Source: Acidimicrobiia bacterium
GTDB taxonomy: Bacteria > Actinomycetota > Acidimicrobiia > Acidimicrobiales > Ilumatobacteraceae
Direction: 5' to 3'
Assembly: GCA_013811855.1 (NCBI GenBank)
Contig: JACCUL010000286.1
Location: forward strand, 1 to 8,579
DNA length: 8,579 nucleotides
The notes beneath the pieces were generated by a model that worked only from the letters and a program-made list of their open reading frames with translations, ran no database searches and had not been told where the DNA came from. The position numbers were made by a program, and so were the translations under genes. Every line of letters starts with the position of its first letter. The stretch's first letter is position 1. This document shows, piece after piece, positions 1 to 5,927 of this stretch.

Positions 1-189
1 GTGTTCGAGGTGTCGTTGCAGTGCGGCGACGATGCGGGCCAGCTGGCCGCTGGCCTGCAACGCTGACACCTCACCAAGACGCAACAAGGTGCGATGACCG
101 GTCCGTTCCCCGTCGCGCACGGCCTCCACCAACGACAGATACTGATATGTCTTGTCGCCCCGCCTCCGGCGTGTCGTCTTCACGAACAC
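1..189 (-). CDS. IS1634-type transposase, N-terminal part (runs off left edge)
   Basis: Cut-and-paste DDE transposase of an insertion sequence; only the first 63 codons are inside the window. The minus-strand protein starts VFVKTTRRRRGDKTYQYL and continues SLVEAVRDGERTGHRTLLRLGEV, a pattern I recognise as the start of IS1634/IS4-like actinobacterial transposases (basic TTRRRRGDK stretch, YLSLVE, then HRTLLRLGE). I chose the GTG at 189 because it gives the family-like start; a second GTG two codons later (183) is equally possible, and the frame stays open upstream without an ATG. The catalytic DDE residues would lie beyond the left edge, so intactness cannot be judged. It points away from the relaxase end, with 167 bp between them. 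Family call is from memory of the motif pattern, not from a search. Confidence 0.75.
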   Translation of the reverse strand, partial: MFVKTTRRRRGDKTYQYLSLVEAVRDGERTGHRTLLRLGEVSALQASGQLARIVAALQRHLEH

Positions 190-226
190 ACCAATAACTA
201 TGGCACATACAGCACCAATAGTGGTG
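189..226. repeat. Direct repeat and palindrome at the IS1634-type start
   Basis: CACCAATA occurs at 189-196 and 213-220, a 24-bp period. The second copy is part of the inverted repeat CACCA-ATAG-TGGTG at 213-226. The pair sits immediately upstream of the transposase start and could be an operator or part of the IS end. The rest of 190-356 holds no gene I can support. Confidence 0.35.
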
Positions 227-356
227 GATTTGTCGCCCCTACATTTCGGACTGGATCGAGGCTGCACGATCAGCAACCCCAGGTCACACGCTTGCGACAC
301 CACCCCAACCCGCCTCACCCCGCCAAACTCGGGTCGGAGGCTCGGGCTCCGGGCGC

Positions 357-3300
357 CTACAGCCCGAGCTCGATTCCCATGCGCCGCAGCGCCGACGGTT
401 GAGGGTCGGTCATGTGCAGGTCGATGCCTGCTGTGCCCGCCCAGGCCTGGAGGGCGTTGCCGAGTACTCGATACTGCTCGTCGTGATCGGTTCGGTGGGC
501 GTCGGTCAGGATCTCGGCGGTGTCTCGGAGTTGCTGAACGCTGATGGTGTCGCCGTTGGCCCACCGCTGCCAGGTGTCGAGGGCGGTCACGGTGTACGCC
601 AAGTCGGGCAGTCGACGAGACCAAGCATCGAGTTGGGTGGCCAGGTCGTGGTGACGGAGGTCGGTGCGTGTCTTATCGACGTTGGTGACTGCAACGCGGT
701 AATGCTCGACGTCGAGCGCAGCCCGGCGCCGGGTTCGTTGGGCGATCGCGGTGGCCCGGTCAAGTACTTGTTCGGCGATGTCGAGTTCACGACGAGCGGC
801 GCGCCGGCCGCGCCGTCCGCTGTCGGCGAGGCGACGCTGCGCCGCCGCGTAGTCCCGGCTGGCTCCGTCGGCCCGCTTCTCATCAACAGCGAGCATCCTG
901 CGGTGAGGCGCGGTCGCCCGGTCGACGTCCGCCAGGTCACCCTCAGCCGCGGTGACGGCGGCTGCGCGTCGCGCTCGCTCGGCGGCATGCGATTCCGCAG
1001 TGTGCTCGGCTGCGGCGAGGGCCTGCCGGGCGTCGGCGAGCAGCCCGGCGAGCCATTCTGGGACCTGACACCGGCCAGGCGGCGACACGGGTGACTCCGG
1101 TCGTGCTGCCGGTCGGGCCTGGGCGGCGAGGGTGCGGCGTTGGGTGACGGCGGGGACGTCGGCCCGGTCGACCGACAGGATGGCGTCGAGGACGTCGCGG
1201 GCTTCGGCGACGTCGTTGGATTCGGTATTGACACAGATCAGGTTCTCGTCGCGGCCGCGGGTGACTCCGACGTACACCCCGCGGCGAGTGGTGGCGGTCG
1301 AAGCGAGCTCGATGGCGGCGGTGACGGTGGCTGACTGGTAGCCGTGCTCGGTCGCCGCGTAGCCGAGCCGGACGTGGTCGTGGACGTAGTCGACCGGCAA
1401 CGTGACGGTGCCGCGTCCGTGTTCGTGGATCACGGTCAACGCGCCGTCGTCGTGGATGGCGGTCACGGTCCACGTCTCGCGGTTGCGGACCCGCTCCCCG
1501 CATGTGGTGACGAGTCGGCGGTCGTTGCGGCGGGTGGCGATGACGTCGCCGACATAGACACGTTCCGCGCCGGTGATCACGACGAACCGGTCCGGGTCAA
1601 GGTGGCCGCCGGCGAGACGGGCGGTCTGCACGGCGGCGTTGATGGCGTCGACGTGGTCGTTGCTCGAGGCGACCATGGCCGTCGTCTCGCCGGCGTCGTG
1701 TCTCTCGATCCACGCGCCGGCGATGCGGGTGAGGTGGTCGTCGAGGGTGCCGGCGATGATCCGTCCGTTCGCCTCGTAGGCGTCGAGGCCGCGCAGGTCG
1801 CCGGCGCGTAGTCGCAGCGAGGCGGCGGCCTCCCACGGTGCGCTGAAGCGGTGGATCTCCTCCAACATCTCGACACGCGTTGACGTCACGAGTTCGTGGA
1901 ACAGGCCGCCCCGACCGACGGCCTGCAACTGGCGGTGATCGCCGACCAGCGCGAGCCGCCAGCCCTGCTGGTGCGCAAGTCCGACGAGCCGGTACAGGGC
2001 CGGAGTGCCGATCATCCCGGCCTCGTCGACGATCACCGTCGCAGCGACCGGCAGCCGCCAACGATCCCCCGCCGGCCGGTCCGGTCGGTCCCACTCATAC
2101 AGCAGCTTGGCCACCGTGTCGGAGGCGAGACCGGTGTCGCGCTCCAGCGTGCGGGCCGCCCGTGCGGTGGGGGCCAACCCGAACGACGGCCGTCCATGCC
2201 AGTGCAGATCGTCGACGGCGGCCGCCAGCATGCGGGTCTTCCCGGCACCGGCCGGGCCGACGACCAACACCAGCGCGTTGTGACCGGCCACCGCCGCCGC
2301 GGCGTCGCCCTGCAACACATCCAGACTCGTCTGATCGACCGTGGTCGACGGTGCTGGCGGGTCCATCTGGGCCTCCATCGCCCAGGCGACGATCGCCTCT
2401 TCCTGCGCCAACACCATCTCCGAGGTGAACCGGGGCGCGGTCGGTTCGATCCACACCGACCGCCCATCCGACGCTCGACGCAGCGTGGCGGCGGTCGGGT
2501 CAAGGTCGACCATTTGCCCGATGACCCGGTCGGCTGAGCGTTCGACGGCGTCGGCCCAGCGATGTCCCACCAGCTCCGCCACGGGGCGCTGCACGTCGCA
2601 GATCGCCTGGATCACATCGGCTCGACCCCACGACGAACGCTGGGCCGACACCGTCTCGACCACTTCGTTGACCGTCATCACCGTCGCCTGCGTCTGGTTG
2701 CGGGCCGCGTCTTGGATGGAGTCGTCGAACCGGGCCACGGTCCAGCCGACCTCGGCGGCTTCGCGCTGCCACCGTGTCGCCAGATCTGCGGCACCGTGCC
2801 CGGACTTGCGAGACCGCGTGTCGGCCGCGGCTTCACGAGACATGGCGGCGCGCTCCCACCGAGACGGCTCGCGGCCGTGGCGGTGACGGAAGTCGTCGAG
2901 CTTGTCGGCGAGCGCGGCGTCGATGTCGACGCTGCGCTTGGAGAACACGGCGATGAGTTCATCGGGCATGCCCGCGATCTCGGCCTGACCGCGGACGATC
3001 GGCCGCCAGTCGACCCCGAACCGGTGGGTTAGCTCGGCGCGCAGCAGCGATTGGTACAAGCCGCCGAGCATCCGCTGATGTCGCTTCAAGTAGCGGGCAT
3101 CCAACGCGAACCAGCGACCCTCTTCGGTTTGCACCTTGGCCGAGACGACGGCGTGGGTGTGGATCTGAGGATCGTCCGAACGAGACGTCGTTTGACGGAA
3201 CGTCGCCATCGTCAACCCGCTCGTGTCCGGATGCAGGCGGCCACCGTCCGAGCGGATGCGCGTCGTCGACCCGAACCGCTCCAGATGCGCCAGCGCCGCG

Positions 3301-3659
3301 GACACGGCGACGTCGTGGGCGTCGAGGAGCCGATGGTCGCCGGTCAGGGCCCACCACACGCTGAGCGACTTCGGCGCCGAGAACGTCGCATCGAACCCCG
3401 ACACCGCCTTGATCACCCTCCCGTCCGAAGTGAACCGGTCGAGCAGCTCTCGACCCAACGGCAGCCCCGTGGCGGGGTCACGGCCCGTCAGCAACTGCTC
3501 CAACTCGTCGACACCCACCGTGCCAAACAGCCCGAGACCCGCGGCCTGCCGGCCCGACCACACACCCGGTGCCTCCCCCGGCGCCGCCGTCAGGTACTGG
3601 GCGTAGTACGCCGCCGTCGCCGTCGCCGACGACGCATACAGCGTCGTCACCCGCAACAT
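357..3659 (-). CDS. MobF-family conjugative relaxase-helicase (TrwC/TraI-like)
   Basis: Nicks one strand at a plasmid or ICE transfer origin, stays covalently bound through a tyrosine, and unwinds DNA as a 5'-3' helicase; cytoplasmic, part of the relaxosome. At 1100 aa it is a usual length for actinobacterial MobF proteins. Residues from the ATG at 3659: candidate catalytic tyrosines Y18/Y19 (AAYYAQY); FSAPKSLS 93-100; metal-binding DPQIHTHAVV with H167 and H169; RecD-like helicase with Walker A GPAGAGKT 468-475, Walker B VIVDEAGM 542-549, GDHRQLQAVGRGG 573-585, EIHRF 601-605 and motif VI YVGVTRGR 796-803; then an Ala/Arg-rich probable coiled-coil tail from about 880. The position usually holding a third His is Gln (Q156, FRQTTSR). 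The frame opens further upstream only to a TTG at 3716; ATG 3659 is preferred because relatives start MLRVTTLY and it follows a GGGGTG purine run. It lies 94 bp downstream of the HTH gene, probably co-transcribed. No frameshift is visible. Confidence 0.93.
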   Translation of the reverse strand: MLRVTTLYASSATATAAYYAQYLTAAPGEAPGVWSGRQAAGLGLFGTVGVDELEQLLTGRDPATGLPLGRELLDRFTSDGRVIKAVSGFDATFSAPKSLSVWWALTGDHRLLDAHDVAVSAALAHLERFGSTTRIRSDGGRLHPDTSGLTMATFRQTTSRSDDPQIHTHAVVSAKVQTEEGRWFALDARYLKRHQRMLGGLYQSLLRAELTHRFGVDWRPIVRGQAEIAGMPDELIAVFSKRSVDIDAALADKLDDFRHRHGREPSRWERAAMSREAAADTRSRKSGHGAADLATRWQREAAEVGWTVARFDDSIQDAARNQTQATVMTVNEVVETVSAQRSSWGRADVIQAICDVQRPVAELVGHRWADAVERSADRVIGQMVDLDPTAATLRRASDGRSVWIEPTAPRFTSEMVLAQEEAIVAWAMEAQMDPPAPSTTVDQTSLDVLQGDAAAAVAGHNALVLVVGPAGAGKTRMLAAAVDDLHWHGRPSFGLAPTARAARTLERDTGLASDTVAKLLYEWDRPDRPAGDRWRLPVAATVIVDEAGMIGTPALYRLVGLAHQQGWRLALVGDHRQLQAVGRGGLFHELVTSTRVEMLEEIHRFSAPWEAAASLRLRAGDLRGLDAYEANGRIIAGTLDDHLTRIAGAWIERHDAGETTAMVASSNDHVDAINAAVQTARLAGGHLDPDRFVVITGAERVYVGDVIATRRNDRRLVTTCGERVRNRETWTVTAIHDDGALTVIHEHGRGTVTLPVDYVHDHVRLGYAATEHGYQSATVTAAIELASTATTRRGVYVGVTRGRDENLICVNTESNDVAEARDVLDAILSVDRADVPAVTQRRTLAAQARPAARPESPVSPPGRCQVPEWLAGLLADARQALAAAEHTAESHAAERARRAAAVTAAEGDLADVDRATAPHRRMLAVDEKRADGASRDYAAAQRRLADSGRRGRRAARRELDIAEQVLDRATAIAQRTRRRAALDVEHYRVAVTNVDKTRTDLRHHDLATQLDAWSRRLPDLAYTVTALDTWQRWANGDTISVQQLRDTAEILTDAHRTDHDEQYRVLGNALQAWAGTAGIDLHMTDPQPSALRRMGIELGL

Positions 3660-3662
3660 CGA

Positions 3663-3692
3663 CCCGCACCCCACCCCCGCCCGCTCGCGGGC
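3663..3692 (-). promoter_or_regulatory. Hairpin plus four-tract G-run in the relaxase leader
   Basis: On the relaxase mRNA strand a hairpin GCCCG-CGAG-CGGGC (3692-3679) runs directly into four G-tracts (GGG, GGGGG, GGGG, GGG, at 3682-3663) separated by 1-3 nt. This meets the textbook G-quadruplex pattern, covers the presumed ribosome binding site and ends 3 nt before the ATG at 3659. It could limit translation of the relaxase. The pattern is seen; folding and function are inferred. Confidence 0.4.
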
Positions 3693-3753
3693 ACCTGTCT
3701 GATCGGCTTCGGGCAATGGATGACATCCTCGACTGGGACGGACATCGCGACTC

Positions 3754-4122
3754 CTAGGACGGAAGCGGAAGCGGCAGCGACGGCTGCGCGGCGCGAGAGC
3801 GTCGACGGGTGGATCGCTGCCGGCTGTCGATCGTGGTGATCGTGGCGGGTGGCTCGTTGACGACTGGGGAGTCGGTTGGGATCGGCCACGAGATCGGACT
3901 CCCGACGAACGCTTCGAGGGCGTGGCGTGGCACGCGCAGGTGGTGCACGACCCGCACGACCGGCAGGCCCTCGACGCCGCCGGTCAGTAGGAATCGACGG
4001 GCCTGCTCGTACGCCTTGGTGCGCCCGATCCGCAACACCCGCGCCGCCTCCTCGACGGTCAACAGATCTGGTGCGATCCCGTGGGTGGCTGAGCTGTGGT
4101 TCATGGCGCTCACTGGGTCCAT
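3754..4122 (-). CDS. Small excisionase-type helix-turn-helix DNA-binding protein
   Basis: A 122-aa protein with one recognisable domain, an excisionase/MerR-like winged HTH at about residues 20-73 (LLTVEEAARVLRIGRTKAYEQ, then PVVRVVHHLRVPRHALEAFVG). The family includes Xis-type recombination directionality factors and small regulators of mobile elements. The tail (about 85-122) is low complexity, rich in Pro, Ser and Arg (STRRRSR), and probably disordered. The start is uncertain: ATG 4122 has GGAAGG only 1 nt upstream, GTG 4113 has the same GGAAGG at a better 10-nt spacing, and ATG 4104 is also in frame; all keep the domain. It precedes the relaxase in the same direction, a common order in actinobacterial plasmids and integrative elements. 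It may act on excision, on oriT or on its own promoter; no integrase is in view to decide. Confidence 0.82.
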   Translation of the reverse strand: MDPVSAMNHSSATHGIAPDLLTVEEAARVLRIGRTKAYEQARRFLLTGGVEGLPVVRVVHHLRVPRHALEAFVGSPISWPIPTDSPVVNEPPATITTIDSRQRSTRRRSRAAQPSLPLPLPS

Positions 4123-4157
4123 GCCTTCCGTCGTGGCGAATCGTCACGCGGGTTCAT

Positions 4158-4205
4158 CAGGCAGTAGTTCTCAACGCCCACGTGCAGCTTCCAGATCGAC
4201 AACAC
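4158..4205 (-). pseudogene. Remnant resembling the N-terminus of a second MobF relaxase
   Basis: The minus strand from the GTG at 4205 reads VLSIWKLHVGVENYCL. I recognise this as close to the first 16 residues of another MobF clade (pattern [VM]LSI-KL-VG-E-YYL, ending at the catalytic tyrosines), different from the MLRVTTLY clade of the intact gene. The second tyrosine is Cys here, and after residue 16 the likeness ends (MNPRDDSP) before a stop at 4110. The expected following block (DDYY-G-GE--G-W-G) is absent. I read it as the stub left when the HTH-relaxase module or a deletion replaced the rest of a tandem relaxase gene. The match is short and from memory, so chance cannot be excluded. Confidence 0.45.
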
Positions 4206-4230
4206 CACCCGTAGACGGACCCGGCAGACC

Positions 4231-4351
4231 GACACCGCTGCCGCAGCTGTCACACAATCGCAACACGCCGGAACCGCCGTCCGGCATCCCTGGCAAGGGG
4301 TGGGTAACCGTTCAGGTCCTGGGGTCATCGGATCGGACTGCTCGCGTCCGA
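4231..4351. other. Cluster of three hairpins upstream of the mobility genes (possible oriT or leader)
   Basis: Three dyads lie in 120 bp: GACA(cc)GCTG-ccg-CAGCTGTC at 4231-4251; GCCGGA-7 nt-TCCGGC at 4267-4285; TCGGAC-7 nt-GTCCGA at 4333-4351. A direct ATCGG repeat (4327-4336) overlaps the last. The stretch is upstream of the HTH-relaxase unit, where transfer origins of MobF systems often sit. I cannot recognise a nic sequence. The last dyad ends 7 bp before the likely ISL3 left end. I see no convincing gene in 4123-4358. Confidence 0.35.
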
Positions 4352-4361
4352 GATATGCGGC

Positions 4362-4383
4362 TCTCTACGCGTTGAACGCTGGG
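4362..4383 (+). repeat. ISL3 left terminal inverted repeat
   Basis: TCTCTACGCG-TT-GAACGCTGGG; its inverse at 5779-5800 differs only at the two central bases (20 of 22 identical). These are the likely transposase binding sites. Confidence 0.9.
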
Positions 4384-4426
4384 GCCGGTTGGTGAGGGTG
4401 GCTGGCTGACAGGGTCCACCACGCGA

Positions 4427-4483
4427 GTCGGAGGCCTCGCCATTCTGCGGATAGCGACATCTGCAGACGGGAGGGCCTCCGAC
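4427..4483 (+). promoter_or_regulatory. Inverted repeat abutting the ISL3 transposase start codon
   Basis: GTCGGAGGCC at 4427-4436 is perfectly complementary in inverse to GGCCTCCGAC at 4474-4483. The second arm occupies exactly the spacer between the ribosome binding site GGGAGG (4469-4474) and the GTG at 4484, sharing one base of the site. A transcript containing both arms could fold and block initiation; one starting inside the 37-nt loop could not. This resembles known IS strategies against read-through from outside promoters. Pairing is seen, the regulatory role is inferred. Confidence 0.5.
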
Positions 4484-5797
4484 GTGGGCAACGGTAGTGG
4501 CAGGGATGCGGGCGCGACCGCGCTGGTGGGTCTGGACGGGTTTGTGGTGACCGCCCAGACCGTTCATGACGGCGAGCACTGGCTGCTTGTCGAGACCATC
4601 GCCGATGGGGCGTGGTGCCGCAGCTGCGGGGTGCGGGCGGTGGGCAACGGCCGGCGTCGGGTGACGGTGCGCGATCTGCCGATCAGCGGTGTGCCGACGG
4701 TGATCGTGTGGGCCAAGCGCACCTGGCGCTGCCTCGAGGAGTCGTGCGAGGTCGGTTCGTGGTCGGAGTCCTCGAGCGAGATCGGCGTGCGGGCATCGCT
4801 GACCGAGCGGGCCCGGCGGGAGATCTGCCGGCGCGTCGGCGAAGAGCTCGACACCGTGGCTGGGGTGGCTCGCGAGTTCGGGGTCGGCTGGACGTGCGCT
4901 CATCAGGCCGTTGTCGACTACGGCGACGCCCTGATCGCTGCTGATGACCGGCTCGAGCAGACGACGCAGCTGGGTGTCGATGAGCACACGTTCCAGCACG
5001 CCAACGCCCGGCGCCGCACCCAGATGGCGACCACCTTCGTCGACATCGATCGGGCCCGGCTGCTCGACGTCGTCCCCGGCAGATCCGGCGACGTCGTGCG
5101 TACCTGGGTCGCATCGCAGCCGCTGTGGTGGGCCGACCGCATCGACGTCGCAGCCATCGACGCGTTCCGTGGCTACGCCACCGCGATCGGCGACGTCCTG
5201 CCCGATGCGACGCTGGTGATCGATCACTTCCACGCCATCCGCCTCGCCTCGGAGTGCGTCAACGACGTGCGACGCCGCGTCCAGCAGGATCAGCTCGGCC
5301 ACCGCGGCCGCAAGCATGACCCGCTCTACGGGATCCGCCGGCTGCTGCTGCGCACCTGGTCCAATCTCAACGAGCGAGGCTGGGAACGGCTTCGCGCCGG
5401 GCTCGCCGCTGGCGATCCCGACGGCGAGGTCGCCGCCGTGTGGCTTGCCCGCGAGCTGCTCGCCGAGGTCTACGCCGCACGCGATGTCGCCCACGCACAG
5501 CGCCGGCTCATCGTGTTCTTCCAGCACGCCGCCGACGCCGACATCCCCGAACTGACCCGGCTGGCAACGACGATCGACCGCTGGCGCGATGAGGTCCTCG
5601 CCTTCCACACGACCGGCGGCGCCTCCAACGGGCCGACCGAAGCCGTCAACCTGCTCATCGAGAAGATCCGACGTCTCAGCCACGGCTACCGCAACTTCAC
5701 CAACTATCGCCGCCGCCTCCTCCTCGGCTGCGGCATCACATGGACTACCGTCCCCACCCACAGAATCCGAGGCCGCCACCCAGCGTTCGCCGCGTAG
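4484..5797 (+). CDS. ISL3-family transposase
   Basis: Full-length 437-aa DDE transposase that binds the element's ends and catalyses its movement. Domains in order: N-terminal zinc ribbon with C45/C48 (CRSCG) and C83/C88 (WRCLEESC); a helix-turn-helix region at about 122-146 (VAGVAREFGVGWTCAHQAV); the RNase H-like catalytic core with D166 (LGVDEHTF), D247 (VIDHFHAIRLASE) and E386 (NGPTEAVN); C-terminal IRRLSHGYRNFTNYRRRLLL, very typical of the family. No internal stop or frameshift is visible, so it is probably active or recently so. The GTG start is supported by GGGAGG at 4469-4474, 9 nt upstream. The TAG stop (5795-5797) lies inside the right terminal repeat, so that repeat encodes the last six residues. 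It is tail-to-tail with the IS110 gene. Confidence 0.95.
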   Translation: MGNGSGRDAGATALVGLDGFVVTAQTVHDGEHWLLVETIADGAWCRSCGVRAVGNGRRRVTVRDLPISGVPTVIVWAKRTWRCLEESCEVGSWSESSSEIGVRASLTERARREICRRVGEELDTVAGVAREFGVGWTCAHQAVVDYGDALIAADDRLEQTTQLGVDEHTFQHANARRRTQMATTFVDIDRARLLDVVPGRSGDVVRTWVASQPLWWADRIDVAAIDAFRGYATAIGDVLPDATLVIDHFHAIRLASECVNDVRRRVQQDQLGHRGRKHDPLYGIRRLLLRTWSNLNERGWERLRAGLAAGDPDGEVAAVWLARELLAEVYAARDVAHAQRRLIVFFQHAADADIPELTRLATTIDRWRDEVLAFHTTGGASNGPTEAVNLLIEKIRRLSHGYRNFTNYRRRLLLGCGITWTTVPTHRIRGRHPAFAA

Positions 5798-5800
5798 AGA
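5779..5800 (-). repeat. ISL3 right terminal inverted repeat
   Basis: Inverse of the repeat at 4362-4383 with two central mismatches. It contains the end of the transposase reading frame, including the stop codon. Confidence 0.9.
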
Positions 5801-5809
5801 TTCCCTAAC

Positions 5810-5820
5810 GCTTGTCAAGC
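5810..5820 (-). promoter_or_regulatory. IS110 right-end palindrome with outward TTGACA
   Basis: GCTTG-T-CAAGC is a perfect 11-bp palindrome. On the recombinase strand it contains a consensus -35 box TTGACA (5818-5813) reading out of the element. In several IS110 elements the right end supplies the -35 and the left end the -10 of a promoter that exists only in the circular form. The left-end partner here would be GATTAT at 7660-7655. Confidence 0.4.
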
Positions 5821-5875
5821 CCCAGTTGGCGGCTTCGTGTTCACGCTGCCCGTCGTTCTTGGGCGCGCCGGGATG

Positions 5876-5901
5876 AGCCGTTGCTGCGTCCGGCAACGGC
5901 T
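5876..5901. terminator. Strong hairpin between convergent transposases
   Basis: AGCCGTTGC and GCAACGGCT form a perfect 9-bp stem with an 8-nt loop, 27 bp beyond the IS110 stop and 79 bp beyond the ISL3 stop. There is no clear U-tract on either strand, as often in actinobacteria. It could stop transcription from both sides or be a structural part of the IS110 right end. Confidence 0.45.
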
Positions 5902-5927
5902 TGTCGACAGCGTCGCGTGGCTTGTCG

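Larger units (their letters stand above)
4359..5803 (+). mobile_element. ISL3-family insertion sequence, apparently complete
   Basis: About 1445 bp, the usual size for ISL3 elements, with one transposase gene and matching inverted ends (4362-4383 and 5779-5800). The outermost bases are uncertain: the left end probably starts GGC at 4359, as ISL3 ends often begin GG, while the right end reads GAA before the conserved TCTCTACGCG. ISL3 elements normally make 8-bp target duplications; flanks AGATATGC (left) and CCTAACGC (right) do not match, so the present junctions may have been rearranged. It abuts the IS110 right end with only a few bp between. Confidence 0.85.

Noticed and set aside
3659..3716. 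TTG at 3716 as relaxase start
   Set aside because: Adds 19 residues unlike relatives, encoded by the hairpin and G-run; ATG 3659 gives the family start.
3051..3839. 262-codon plus-strand frame over the relaxase start
   Set aside because: Antisense shadow of the relaxase N-terminal domain, Arg-rich, no ribosome binding site evident.
4110..4328. 72-codon minus-strand frame taken as a working gene
   Set aside because: Only 16 residues resemble anything (MobF start); the upstream part is Cys/Arg-rich filler and the frame overlaps the HTH start. Kept only as a remnant.
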